64,000 nt of DNA from Bacillota bacterium (GCA_023398375.1 JAEWSH010000032.1:62001-126000); one strand, 5' to 3'; numbered from the stretch's first letter, positions 35,518 to 44,588 are shown. The notes: a model not told the origin generated them from the sequence alone. Numbers and translations are program-made.

Positions 35518-36576
35518 TTACGATTTTTGAAATAACAGTTTCAAATTTTCTTCCACTAATTTTGATCCTATAACACAGATTTTTCCGGTAACATCAGGTT
35601 GCCCCGTTCTTACTTCACTTTCTCCTGGTACATAATCGAAATAGATCCATGTTCCATCAGCACCCGGAACCATACCCTTTGATCGGAGCACAAACCCATA
35701 TTTCTTTTCGTCTTCTATTTTTTCTAAGATACCCTTTATCTCATCTGACGTATAAGCAGCCGGAGTCTCAATTCCCCAGCTTGAAAATACTTCATCTGCG
35801 TGATGATGGCCTGCGTGGTCATGGCATCCGCAAGAGCAGTTCTCATCATGTTCGTGATGATGTTCATGTTCTTGATGCGAATGGCATCCGCAGCTACAAT
35901 TTTCTTCGTGTTCATGATGATGTTGGTGGTGATGTTCATGCTGAGCAAGCACCTGCTCCATCAATAGTTTTTCTAAATTTGGTGCATCTTCCATTGTCTC
36001 CAGTATCTTTACACCTTCCAATTGTTCCCACGGTGTTGTAATAATGGTCGCTTGTGCATTGTGTTGGCGGATTACTTCTATACAGGTCTTGATCTTTTCA
36101 TCTGTCATCTTATCCGTTCTGCTCAAGATAATCGTTTTTGCATATGCGATCTGGTTAATAAAAAATTCTCCAAAATTTTTGCTGTACATTTTGCATTTTG
36201 TTGCATCAACTACGGCGACTGCACTATTTAACAGCACGTCTTCACCATCGGTCGCGCCTTCAACTGCTTTTATGACGTCTGATAATTTACCGACACCTGA
36301 AGGTTCAATTAAAATTCTTTCAGGTGCATATTTATTTAATACTTCCCTTAAAGATGTTCCAAAATCTCCTACCAGAGAGCAACAGATACAGCCGGAGTTC
36401 ATTTCTTTTATTTCTATTCCTGCATCCTTTAAGAAACCGCCGTCAATACCGATTTCGCCAAACTCATTTTCAATCAGCACTACTTTCGTGTTCTTCAATG
36501 CTTCACTTAACAATTTCTTAATCAATGTAGTTTTTCCTGCCCCTAAAAACCCAGATACAATATCGATTTTAGTCAT
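35518..36576 (-). CDS. COG0523 metallochaperone GTPase with His/Cys-rich loop
   Basis: About 352 aa. GTPase P-loop GFLGAGKTT at residues 9-17, metal motif GCICC at 62-66, EPSG and NQIAYAKTIILSRTDK for guanine binding, and a C-terminal CobW_C domain. Residues 213-259 are packed with His and Cys, with HEHEENCSCGCHSH and HEHDENCSCGCHDH as two near-identical units. COG0523 proteins deliver zinc, cobalt or nitrile-hydratase metal; the rich loop suggests zinc storage or delivery. AAAGGTG precedes ATG 36576. The first gene of a three-gene transcript next to the metal importer. Confidence 0.92.
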   Translation of the reverse strand: MTKIDIVSGFLGAGKTTLIKKLLSEALKNTKVVLIENEFGEIGIDGGFLKDAGIEIKEMNSGCICCSLVGDFGTSLREVLNKYAPERILIEPSGVGKLSDVIKAVEGATDGEDVLLNSAVAVVDATKCKMYSKNFGEFFINQIAYAKTIILSRTDKMTDEKIKTCIEVIRQHNAQATIITTPWEQLEGVKILETMEDAPNLEKLLMEQVLAQHEHHHQHHHEHEENCSCGCHSHQEHEHHHEHDENCSCGCHDHAGHHHADEVFSSWGIETPAAYTSDEIKGILEKIEDEKKYGFVLRSKGMVPGADGTWIYFDYVPGESEVRTGQPDVTGKICVIGSKLVEENLKLLFQKS

Positions 36577-36617
36577 TCTAATCACCTTTCTTTTCCAATC
36601 ATGATATCTTTGCTTAG

Positions 36618-36773
36618 GAACAACTAAATAATAAAACCCGATTCTCAAGCGAGATAGTTTTGGTCAAGACAAGGCCGAGGAAGGCGCAATAGTGATGCTA
36701 TTGCAACTGAGGACAACGCAGTATTGGCGAAAAATAGCCGCTTCAGAATGGGAATTTATTATTTAGTTGTTTC
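36618..36773. repeat. Palindromic element D upstream of the COG0523 operon
   Basis: About 156 bp with long imperfect terminal inverted repeats of some 33 nt (36618-36652 and 36739-36773; ACAACTAAATAATAAA matches exactly). A 7-bp hairpin, GCAATAG/CTATTGC, lies in the middle. No reading frame or T-tract. It sits immediately before the COG0523 gene, within its likely promoter region. Confidence 0.65.
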
Positions 36774-36819
36774 TTAACATCATATCACGCATGTTTCTAA
36801 AAATCCATACCACCACACA

Positions 36820-36856
36820 ATAAAGTCCTTAGACTGAATATCTAAGGACTTCTTAT
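36820..36856 (-). terminator. Intrinsic terminator of the polar amino acid ABC operon
   Basis: AAGTCCTTAGA and its complement TCTAAGGACTT enclose a 7-nt loop between 36823 and 36853. It lies just after the stop of the minus-strand glnQ-like gene, although the T-run on that strand is short. Confidence 0.6.
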
Positions 36857-36881
36857 AGTTCTGCAGCATTTTATTCTGTTC

Positions 36882-37613
36882 TTATAATACTTTATTGAGG
36901 AAGTTCTTAGTTCTTTCTTCTTTAGGATTACTGAATATCTCTGCCGGTGTACCTTCTTCTACAATAACACCATCATCCATAAAAATGACTCTGTGAGATA
37001 CCTCTCTGGCAAATCCCATCTCATGTGTAACAACCACCATCGTCATTCCTTCGGCTGCTAATTGTTTCATAACTTCAAGAACCTCACCGACCATCTCCGG
37101 ATCTAATGCAGAAGTTGGTTCATCAAATAACATAATATCAGGATTCATAGCAAGACTTCTTGCTATCGCTACACGCTGTTTCTGACCACCTGATAATTGA
37201 ATCGGATATGCATCTGCTTTATCCGCAAGTCCAACCCTTTTAAGAAGTTCCCGGGCTTTTTCTTCCGCCTTTTTCTTATCCATTTTCTTCAATTCGACCG
37301 GCGCCAGCATAATATTTTTTAACACTGTCAGATTTGGAAATAAATTAAAGTGTTGGAATACCATTCCTATATTCTCACGCACTTTATTGATATTGATCTT
37401 TTTATCCGATATTGCATTTCCGTCTACAATAATAGTTCCTGCTGTTGCCGTCTCTAATCTGTTAAGACATCGAAGAAATGTACTTTTACCGGAACCAGAT
37501 GGACCAATCAGGCAAACTACTTCCCCTTCCCGAATCTCAACATCCATACCTTTCAGTACTTCCAACTCTCCAAATGTTTTCCGTAATCCCTGAACACTAA
37601 TCTTACTTGCCAT
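36882..37613 (-). CDS. Polar amino acid ABC transporter ATP-binding protein
   Basis: About 243 aa of the GlnQ/HisP type. Walker A GPSGSGKST near residue 37, Q-loop MVFQHFNLFPNLTVL, signature LSGGQKQRVAIARSL, Walker B MLFDEPTSALDP and switch VVVTHEM are intact. HFNLFPNLTVLKNI is characteristic of polar amino acid importers. The start (ATG 37613, after GGAG) overlaps the permease gene by 11 nt. It drives uptake of an amino acid such as glutamine, cystine or arginine. Confidence 0.93.
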   Translation of the reverse strand: MASKISVQGLRKTFGELEVLKGMDVEIREGEVVCLIGPSGSGKSTFLRCLNRLETATAGTIIVDGNAISDKKININKVRENIGMVFQHFNLFPNLTVLKNIMLAPVELKKMDKKKAEEKARELLKRVGLADKADAYPIQLSGGQKQRVAIARSLAMNPDIMLFDEPTSALDPEMVGEVLEVMKQLAAEGMTMVVVTHEMGFAREVSHRVIFMDDGVIVEEGTPAEIFSNPKEERTKNFLNKVL

Positions 37614-38259
37614 AAGACATTCTCCTTTCCAATGCTTTTGCAACTCTAGAAAGAATGGTGCACACTACCAGATAATAGAATGCAACAATTGTCCACATTC
37701 TGATCGCTTCCATATTATTTGCTATAATAATCTTTCCGTTCATTGTTAATTCCCGAATCCCAATTACTGAAAGAATAGATGTATCTTTTAATGATATAAT
37801 AAATTGATTAATAATGGAAGGCATCATTGTTCTGACCGCCTGCGGCAAAATAATACGAATCATAGCGATTCGATATGTAAGTCCAAGACTTCTTGCTGCT
37901 TCCATTTGTCCTTTGTCTACAGATTCAATTCCGCCTCGGACAATTTCAGACATATAAGCACCCGCATTCAGACTTAATGTGATCGTACCTGCAACAATTG
38001 CAGACATACGAATTCCCAAAGCCTGTGGGAGACCAAAATACACAAAAAAAGCTTGTACCAATAACGGCGTTCCTCTGATAATATCTACATAAATCTTAGT
38101 CATTGTTTTCAGTGCTCTATTTCCGGATACACTAAATAATCCAAATATGATACCTAGAATTGACGCAAAAAATAAAGACATTGCTGTCAGTTTTAGTGTA
38201 TATAGTAATGCTGAAATAAATGAAGGGAAATACTGAATAAATAATTCTATAAGTTTCAC
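37603..38259 (-). CDS. Polar amino acid ABC transporter permease
   Basis: 218 aa with five membrane segments and the His/Glu/Gln permease signature GAYMSEIVRGGIESVDKGQMEAA (core EIVRGGIESV), plus RTMMPSIINQFIISLKDTSIL. The start is a GTG with GGAGG 7 nt upstream. It follows the binding-protein gene across a spacer with a hairpin (38374-38413) that could lower expression relative to the lipoprotein. Confidence 0.93.
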   Translation of the reverse strand: MKLIELFIQYFPSFISALLYTLKLTAMSLFFASILGIIFGLFSVSGNRALKTMTKIYVDIIRGTPLLVQAFFVYFGLPQALGIRMSAIVAGTITLSLNAGAYMSEIVRGGIESVDKGQMEAARSLGLTYRIAMIRIILPQAVRTMMPSIINQFIISLKDTSILSVIGIRELTMNGKIIIANNMEAIRMWTIVAFYYLVVCTILSRVAKALERRMSYGK

Positions 38260-38373
38260 TTTCCTACCTCCTGTTTTTTAATACCCTCTGTCCTGCATTC
38301 TGGTTAAAAGTATAGCATAAGTGTTTTCATATAAAAAGCATTTATGTTGTACTTTTAACAATTTTATATAAAA

Positions 38374-38413
38374 TAGAAAACTTCCAAAACTAATGTTCCA
38401 GAAGTTTTCTATT
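38374..38413 (-). terminator. Leaky hairpin between binding protein and permease genes
   Basis: TAGAAAACTTC and its complement pair across about 16 nt, followed on the minus strand by a T-rich run. A partial terminator here would keep the binding lipoprotein in excess over the membrane components. Confidence 0.6.
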
Positions 38414-38447
38414 TATAAAATCCTCATAGATATTTTATAGAAACAGG

Positions 38448-39269
38448 TTATTTTGCAATATATGTGTTAATGATCTCATCATATTTGCCGCTTGCTTTTA
38501 AATTAGCTAGACCATCATTAAACATTTTTACTAATTCTGGGTTAGCGCCCTTCATTGTTGCAAATCCATATGAACTTCCTGCTTCCATCTCCAAAGGCAT
38601 CTTAAGTTCCATTCCTCTTGAGATCTCATATCCCATAACCGGATAATCTTCGAAACAAGCGACACTATTACCTGCTAAAACATCTTGGTACATACTTGCT
38701 GAATCTTCAAATTGAGTTACTGTAAATCCAATTTCTTCTGCTTTTGCTTCTGCAAAGGTACATCCTTCTGTACCAACTTTTGCAGCTACTGTCTTGCCTG
38801 CCAGGTCTTCATATGCAGCAATGTCTGAATCTTTTGTCACCGCCATACCAACGCCTGATTCAAAATATGCTTCTGAGAAATCATACTTTGCCTGACGTTC
38901 TTCCGTAATAGACATACCAGCAATGACACCATCACATTGTCCTGCCTCTAAGGCTGTTACAGCTGCTGAAAATCCTAAACTTTGCAATTCATACTCAAAA
39001 CCTTGATCTTTTGCAATTTCTGCTAATAAATCTAAATCTATACCCACTCTTTCTCCTTTTTCATTTTCAAATTCAAAAGGGGCAAATGTCGTATCAGTTG
39101 CAATAATATATTTCTTTCCTGTTGCTTCTGCTGCATTCTCAGTTGTATCTGCTGCCTGCGTTGTTACTTCTTCTGATGCAGGTGTCTCTGCTGTTTTTGT
39201 TGTGTTACCACATCCTGCTAATGAGAATGTCATAGCGCCAACTACCATAATTGCTAATATTTTTTTCAT
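38448..39269 (-). CDS. Polar amino acid ABC transporter binding lipoprotein
   Basis: About 273 aa. Lipobox SLAGC near residue 20, a Thr/Glu-rich linker, then an SBP_bac_3 domain: KYIIATDTTFAPFEFENEKG, GIDLDLLAEIAKDQGF, QCDGVIAGMSITEERQAKYDFS and GKTVAAKVGTEGCTFAE. The ligand is an amino acid but the pocket does not tell which. GGAGG spacing favours the second of two adjacent ATGs (39269). The upstream promoter and leader are at 39290-39381. Confidence 0.93.
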   Translation of the reverse strand: MKKILAIMVVGAMTFSLAGCGNTTKTAETPASEEVTTQAADTTENAAEATGKKYIIATDTTFAPFEFENEKGERVGIDLDLLAEIAKDQGFEYELQSLGFSAAVTALEAGQCDGVIAGMSITEERQAKYDFSEAYFESGVGMAVTKDSDIAAYEDLAGKTVAAKVGTEGCTFAEAKAEEIGFTVTQFEDSASMYQDVLAGNSVACFEDYPVMGYEISRGMELKMPLEMEAGSSYGFATMKGANPELVKMFNDGLANLKASGKYDEIINTYIAK

Positions 39270-39289
39270 CATTTTCCTCCTTGACTATT

Positions 39290-39381
39290 ATCTGCACGAT
39301 GCAGATAAGACTATCAGTTACTATATCTGCATGAACTGCAAATACGTTAGTTAATATACCACACACAGACGTATTCGTCAA
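39290..39381 (-). promoter_or_regulatory. Promoter and hairpin leader of the amino acid ABC operon
   Basis: On the minus strand TTGACG (39376-39381), 17 nt, TATATT (39353-39358) is a good promoter. The leader contains a 7-bp hairpin ATCTGCA-TCG-TGCAGAT (39290-39306), and another ATGCAGAT word near 39330 that could compete for one arm. Confidence 0.65.
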
Positions 39382-39496
39382 ATACAGGACCCTTTGTATT
39401 CAACACATTCTTTGTCCCTTACCCGATCAGGTTGTGTAGAAAAAAAAGTTACCCCTTATGCAAACATAAAGTTGTAACTTTATTTTATAATTTTTT

Positions 39497-39846
39497 ATAA
39501 GCAGGACGATAAGCCGGGTTATGTCATTGAATGATCATCTATCTAGAACTATTGTTACCAATAGCTTCAAGCGACCTACCTGAAAGCACGACGGGCAATC
39601 GCATCGCTTTCTTTTTGGTCTTGCTTCGAATGGGGTTTACATATGCCTTTCCTGTTACCAAGAAAGCGGTAGTCTCTTAAACTGCCTTTCCACCCTTACT
39701 CCACACATGTGAAGCGGTACATTTCTGTTGCACTAGCCTTGGAGTCGCCTCCACCGGACGTTATCCGGCATTCTGCCCTATGAAGCCCGGACTTTCCTCA
39801 CCTATAACCTTACGTTACAGCCGCGATCATTTGTCCTACTTATAGC
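39497..39846 (-). ncRNA. rnpB: RNase P RNA, bacterial type A
   Basis: The catalytic RNA that trims the 5' ends of tRNAs, about 345 nt. On the minus strand it shows the conserved words GAGGAAAGTCCGGGC, GGTGGAGGCGAC, CAACAGAAA, GTAAACCCC and the late AGGTAGGTCGCTTGA, and the ends pair (AAGTAGGAC with GTCCTGCTT) as helix P1. The order and the cross-arm words fit type A, the form found in most clostridia. A T-rich tail follows. Exact ends are approximate. Confidence 0.95.
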
Positions 39847-40086
39847 TTAAATAATATACCATATTCATTTCAGAGTGACAAGCACTGTTTTTACTTTTAT
39901 ATTTACAATATTTCCCAAATAATTCAATGCCCCCTGATACCTACGGATTGTTACGCATTTTTTGCTCTCACAATCCTAAAAACATTCGAAATCCGCCCTA
40001 TCCGGGCTACTTTCTCATGTTTTGCGGGTCCCAAAGTCATGCTTTTTCATGCAAGCATGAAACACATGACCTTTTGACCATGGTAT
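39847..40086 (-). repeat. Hairpin-rich spacer between nucleoside kinase and rnpB
   Basis: No gene is seen. The part next to the kinase stop contains TCATGCTT/AAGCATGA (40037-40044 and 40053-40060) nested in GTCATG/CATGAC (40036-40041/40065-40070), with GCGGGTCCC nearby. It can fold strongly and may protect the 3' end of the kinase mRNA; there is no clear T-tract on the minus strand. Confidence 0.45.
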
Positions 40087-41751
40087 CTATACATTGAAGT
40101 AACTACCGCCGACAAATTCCCTTATAATTGAGTTCTTTGGCAAAATATCACTGCTCATACCCAAAAAATATTCCAAAAATTTAAGAAGTCTCTTGGCTTC
40201 AAAGTATTCCGGTTCTCCCTTTTGAATACCGAATAATAATGGCTCCGCATATTGTTTCAGAACAGCCAATTCATAGATTAAAGCTGAATTGAACATCGCA
40301 TCCGCACTCTCCTGATAAGGGAAAATATTCTCTTCTTCTCCACGTCTTACAGAAGGCCACATCTCGATCGTTCGTTTTGCAGAAGTGCCTCTCGTTCTTG
40401 CATCACGTACCATCCGGCGCAGCAACCTTCCATCTGTTGTCGGAATACGGTTATGCTCATCTACATTCAATGTTGTCAATGCACTAATGTATATTTTATA
40501 TTTGCTTTCACTTGGAAGTGCATAAGACATTCTATCATTTAAACCATGTATGCCCTCAATTACCAGAATATCTTCTTGTCCGAGTTTTTTCACGTTTCCT
40601 CTATATTCCCGTTTTCCGGTCTTAAAATTAAAGTTTGGTATTTCTACCGTTTTTCCATCCAGCAGATCTGACATATCTTTATTAAATTGCTCCACATCAA
40701 TGGCTTCGAGACATTCGAAGTTATAATCGCCATTTTCATCCTTCGGCGTCTTTTCACGATTCACAAAATAATTATCAACACCTATTGCATGTGGTATCAG
40801 TCCCAGTGTCCTGAGCTGAATTGATAACCGGTAAGAAAAAGAAGTTTTTCCTGATGAAGAAGGCCCTGCGATCATTACAAATTTTACACCGCCACGGCTT
40901 TCAATATCTTTTGCAATCTCACTGATTCTTCTTTCCTGCAATGCCTCCTGCACCAACACCATCTCACCCGCTCTGCCATGACATATTTCATTATTCAGAT
41001 CTCCAACCGTATCAATCTGCATCTTAATGCCCCATTCCGTTGTTCCGATCAGGGTATCAAATAACTTTTCTCTAGGGACAAACGGCGCAATCTCAGTCGG
41101 TTTGCATTTATTTGGCAGCAATAGCATAAAGCCTTCATGATAGGGAATCAAATCAATATATTTAATATAATCTGCACTCGGTAACATATATCCATAAAAA
41201 TAATCATAAAAGCCATCCATTTCATATACATTGATCGTCGAACTTCTTCGATAGCGGAATAATTTTACCTTATCTACCATACCACGTTCTTCGAACAACG
41301 CGATTGCATCATCAATTGAATAATTTTTCTTAATGATAGGTGTTTTATTCTGCACCAGTTCCTGCATGCGCATCAATACTTTGTCGATTAAATTCTGATC
41401 AATTGCAAAATTTCCTTTTCCACTGCAATATAAAGCATCTCCAATCGTAAACTCTACTTTTATTTTTTCAATATTTTTCGTTCCGACAACATCATGAATT
41501 GACTTTGTGAGTAACAATAATGCCGTTCTGACATATGTCTTATGTCCTATTGCATCTTTTAGTGTAGCAAATGTTATTGTGCAATCTTTCCGAACTGTTT
41601 TTATAAGTTCCTGAATTTTTCCGTCTACAATGACTGCTGCAATTAATCCTTCATATTGAGCTTGATATTCATTTGCTATTTCTTCATATTTCGTATTTTT
41701 TTTATATATATTTTTTTTATCTCCTATTGTAACCGTTACCTGATCTTTCAC
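40087..41751 (-). CDS. Uridine kinase-like nucleoside kinase with ThrRS-type N-terminus
   Basis: 554 aa. The N-terminal part (residues 1-60 TGS-like, about 60-260 resembling the second additional domain of threonyl-tRNA synthetase) precedes a phosphoribulokinase/uridine kinase domain with P-loop IAGPSSSGKTSF near residue 295 and DNYFVNREKTPKDENGDY. It should phosphorylate uridine or cytidine with ATP/GTP. Long forms with this architecture are common in Clostridia. The start is GTG with AGAGG 6 nt upstream. Confidence 0.88.
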   Translation of the reverse strand: MKDQVTVTIGDKKNIYKKNTKYEEIANEYQAQYEGLIAAVIVDGKIQELIKTVRKDCTITFATLKDAIGHKTYVRTALLLLTKSIHDVVGTKNIEKIKVEFTIGDALYCSGKGNFAIDQNLIDKVLMRMQELVQNKTPIIKKNYSIDDAIALFEERGMVDKVKLFRYRRSSTINVYEMDGFYDYFYGYMLPSADYIKYIDLIPYHEGFMLLLPNKCKPTEIAPFVPREKLFDTLIGTTEWGIKMQIDTVGDLNNEICHGRAGEMVLVQEALQERRISEIAKDIESRGGVKFVMIAGPSSSGKTSFSYRLSIQLRTLGLIPHAIGVDNYFVNREKTPKDENGDYNFECLEAIDVEQFNKDMSDLLDGKTVEIPNFNFKTGKREYRGNVKKLGQEDILVIEGIHGLNDRMSYALPSESKYKIYISALTTLNVDEHNRIPTTDGRLLRRMVRDARTRGTSAKRTIEMWPSVRRGEEENIFPYQESADAMFNSALIYELAVLKQYAEPLLFGIQKGEPEYFEAKRLLKFLEYFLGMSSDILPKNSIIREFVGGSYFNV

Positions 41752-41808
41752 ACACTACCTCTTTTCCACATGTACACTCACATTTCCAAACATGCCGCTA
41801 CCGGTTGC

Positions 41809-41850
41809 ATAAACAAGATGAATCGGCAAACCGATTCACTTGTCATGAAT
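41809..41850. repeat. Dispersed 42-nt hairpin repeat, copy 1
   Basis: A 42-nt sequence that recurs at 54628-54669 with one difference. It contains ACAAG(A)TGAATCGGC and the complement, giving a 14-bp stem with one bulged A. It lies between nif3 and the nucleoside kinase. A second hairpin, GTGAGAAGAAG/CTTCTTCTCAC (41856-41889), adjoins it and overlaps the nif3 stop. Confidence 0.7.
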
Positions 41851-41885
41851 AATCCGTGAGAAGAAGACTCATAAGAGGCTTCTTC

Positions 41886-42668
41886 TCACACTGTCCTGAT
41901 CGGATTCTGTTCTTTTATATTGCAAATAGAAATCTTAGGAATCTCTCTGCCAAAAAATTCTTTCATATATGGTGTAAATATTTTTTCTAATCCAAAATGT
42001 CCTGCATCAATAATCATTAATCCCTGTTCCATTGCATCCAATGCTTCATGATGTTTAATATCACCCGTTATCAATACATCGACAGAAGCATCCAGCGCAG
42101 CAGAAATCATATCACCACCTGCACCCGGAGATATTGCTGCTTTCTCAACCGCCGCATCCAGTTCTCCATAGACCTGTACATGCTCCAATGCAAAAATCTG
42201 TTTTATGTATCCTGCACATTCTTCCATTGACATAATTCTTGGTAATCTGCCATACCTTCCGATGCCTTCATTTGCAATTTCATCTTCATAAGTAACCTCT
42301 AACACCCTGCGATTCTGAAGACTGATCTCATCCGCTGCCGCGTCTGCCATTCCCATAATATCAAAATTGGTGTGCATCACGTAGTAACTAATATCATTCT
42401 GTAACAATTTTATAAGACGCCTTCCGATAAAATCATCCGTGTTTATATACTTTACCGCCTTAAAAATAAGCGGGTGATGCGTAATCAGCATATCTGCCTG
42501 TTGCTCTATTGCCTGATTGATTACTCCCTCTGTTGCATCTACAGCGATTGCTACACGAAGAATTTCCTTATCTCTTCTTCCAGCCAATAGCCCCACATTG
42601 TCCCAATCTTCTGCAAAAGAAGGGGGGGATAATTCTTCTAATTTATGAATGATCTCAGAACATTTCAT
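41886..42668 (-). CDS. Nif3-like dinuclear metal centre protein
   Basis: 260 aa, the YbgI/NIF3 family (annotated as GTP cyclohydrolase I type 2, although that activity is disputed). Metal-binding His residues are visible in ITHHPLIFKAVKYI near residue 60, YVMHTNFD near 97, and late ITGDIKHHEALDA and DAGHFGLEK. AAGGAG precedes the ATG. It follows trmK by 11 nt, the usual trmK-nif3 pair of Firmicutes; the role is unknown, but linkage to rpoD and tRNA modification is very conserved. Confidence 0.92.
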   Translation of the reverse strand: MKCSEIIHKLEELSPPSFAEDWDNVGLLAGRRDKEILRVAIAVDATEGVINQAIEQQADMLITHHPLIFKAVKYINTDDFIGRRLIKLLQNDISYYVMHTNFDIMGMADAAADEISLQNRRVLEVTYEDEIANEGIGRYGRLPRIMSMEECAGYIKQIFALEHVQVYGELDAAVEKAAISPGAGGDMISAALDASVDVLITGDIKHHEALDAMEQGLMIIDAGHFGLEKIFTPYMKEFFGREIPKISICNIKEQNPIRTV

Positions 42669-42679
42669 AGTACTTCTCC

Positions 42680-43411
42680 TTAGGTTCTCCTGTAAAAGCT
42701 TTGTGCATGCCGGATTTCTTCCAGTTCATTTTTCAATTCCATAATTCTTTGCTGCTGCTTTTCCGTCTGACCTGTTTCATTCGACAATGCTGCTATCAGT
42801 TGCTCCACATTCTGAAACCTTTTTTGCAAAAATGACTGTAGTACCGGATTCTTATTTTCTAACAATAGTCTTCCATACTTATCATAAAGTACATACACAA
42901 AGTCTTCCACAGTCTCATTTTCTGACTCAGCTGAAGAAACCGGTACTGCACGCATCATCGGATAAAACTTTTCTTCTTCATAAATCATATTCTCCTTTGT
43001 AATGTGAAAACCTGCCTTCCGCAAATACTGTCGTACCAAATGAATCTCTGATTGAGGCTGCAAAATAATTTCCTCTACATACGGGATTACTTTCTTTCCA
43101 TCTTCCAGGATCCTGATCATCAGTTTTCCACCCATTCCTGCACAAAGTAAAGTATCGGTTTCCGTTGGCATAAGTTTTGCCAGTCCATCCGACAAGCGTA
43201 TCTCTATGTACGGCAAAAGTCCATGTTGCACAATATGTTCTTTCGCCTTTTTCAAAGGCCCTACATTTACATCCATTGCTATTACCTTTGGAGAAATATG
43301 ATGCTCAATTAAATAAATAGACACATATCCATGGTCACAGCCAATATCAGCTACCCTGTTCCCGGTCGTAACCAGATCTGCTACCGCCTGCAGTCTTTTT
43401 GATAATTCCAT
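42680..43411 (-). CDS. trmK: tRNA (adenine(22)-N1)-methyltransferase
   Basis: 243 aa. TrmK methylates A22 in the D-loop of certain tRNAs. The SAM-binding motif VADIGCDHGYVSIYL near residue 20, AMDVNVGPLKKA and LCAGMGGKLMIRIL are typical, followed by a C-terminal coiled coil. The start codon overlaps the rpoD stop by one base, so both are translated together. YqfN of B. subtilis is the known member. Confidence 0.95.
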   Translation of the reverse strand: MELSKRLQAVADLVTTGNRVADIGCDHGYVSIYLIEHHISPKVIAMDVNVGPLKKAKEHIVQHGLLPYIEIRLSDGLAKLMPTETDTLLCAGMGGKLMIRILEDGKKVIPYVEEIILQPQSEIHLVRQYLRKAGFHITKENMIYEEEKFYPMMRAVPVSSAESENETVEDFVYVLYDKYGRLLLENKNPVLQSFLQKRFQNVEQLIAALSNETGQTEKQQQRIMELKNELEEIRHAQSFYRRT

Positions 43412-44520
43412 TAGTCCAAATAATCCTTTAATTTACGGCTTCTGCTTGGATGGCGGAGCTTACGGAGCGCTTTTGCTTCAATCTGTCGGATTCTTTCACG
43501 TGTTACATTGAATTCTTTGCCCACTTCTTCCAACGTTCTAGCTCGTCCATCATCGAGACCAAAACGCAGCCTCAATACTTTTTGTTCTCTTTCTGTTAAT
43601 GTACCAAGCACTTCAACCAGTTGCTCTCTAAGCAGCGTAAATGCTGCTGCATCTGCTGGGACCGGAACATTGTCATCTTGTATAAAATCTCCCAAATGAC
43701 TATCTTCTTCTTCACCGATAGGTGTTTCCAAAGACACCGGTTCCTGTGATATTTTTAGAATTTCACGAACTCTGTCCACAGGCATGTTCATTTCTTTCGC
43801 AATTTCTTCCGGTAACGGCTCTCTTCCTAATTCCTGCAATAGCTGCCTGCTCACACGAATTAATTTATTGATTGTTTCCACCATGTGGACCGGAATACGA
43901 ATCGTACGTGCCTGATCTGCAATAGCTCTCGTAATTGCCTGTCGGATCCACCATGTTGCATAGGTTGAAAACTTGTAGCCCTTACGATAATCAAATTTTT
44001 CCACCGCCTTGATCAATCCCAAATTGCCTTCCTGAATTAAGTCTAAAAACAGCATTCCACGTCCAACATATCTTTTTGCAATGCTGACAACCAGTCGAAG
44101 GTTAGCTTCCGCCAGTCTTTTCTTGGCCTCTGCATCCCCTAATTCCATTTTCTTTGCAAGTTCTATTTCTTCTTCTGCTGATAAAAGCTGTACTTTACCA
44201 ATTTCTTTCAAATACATACGCACTGGATCTTCAATGTTAATACCATCCGGCACTGACAAATCTATTTTTTCAACATCTACTTCATCTTCCTCAGCGATAA
44301 TGATCTCTTCGTCTTCATCTTCATCTTCAGTGATGCGAAGCACATCAACACTGTTTAGCTCTAACGTCTCTAATATCTTATCAAATTGATCTTCTTCCAA
44401 TGTAATATCATGAAAGAAGTCATTGACCTCCTGATATTCCAAAACATTCTTTTTCTTCTTTGCAAGCGCGAGCAATTCTTTCAACCTCTCGTCAAACTTT
44501 GCCTGTACATTTTCATCCAT
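43411..44520 (-). CDS. rpoD: RNA polymerase primary sigma factor
   Basis: 369 aa sigma-A. Region 1.1-like N-terminus, acidic DEDEDEE stretch, region 1.2 DPVRMYLKEIGKVQLL near residue 97, region 2 (AEANLRLVVSIAKRYVGRG, GYKFSTYATWWIRQAI for -10 recognition), region 3, and region 4 with EVGKEFNVTRERIRQIEAKAL for -35 recognition. The promoters seen here (TTGACA-17-TATAAT) fit it. It lies between dnaG and trmK, the classical macromolecular-synthesis order. Confidence 0.98.
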   Translation of the reverse strand: MDENVQAKFDERLKELLALAKKKKNVLEYQEVNDFFHDITLEEDQFDKILETLELNSVDVLRITEDEDEDEEIIIAEEDEVDVEKIDLSVPDGINIEDPVRMYLKEIGKVQLLSAEEEIELAKKMELGDAEAKKRLAEANLRLVVSIAKRYVGRGMLFLDLIQEGNLGLIKAVEKFDYRKGYKFSTYATWWIRQAITRAIADQARTIRIPVHMVETINKLIRVSRQLLQELGREPLPEEIAKEMNMPVDRVREILKISQEPVSLETPIGEEEDSHLGDFIQDDNVPVPADAAAFTLLREQLVEVLGTLTEREQKVLRLRFGLDDGRARTLEEVGKEFNVTRERIRQIEAKALRKLRHPSRSRKLKDYLD

Positions 44521-44588
44521 TGTTAGTCCATCCTTCCATAACTCCTAGAAAAGCCCGTCTTTATACGGCTTCTTCTTTATTTTTATCC

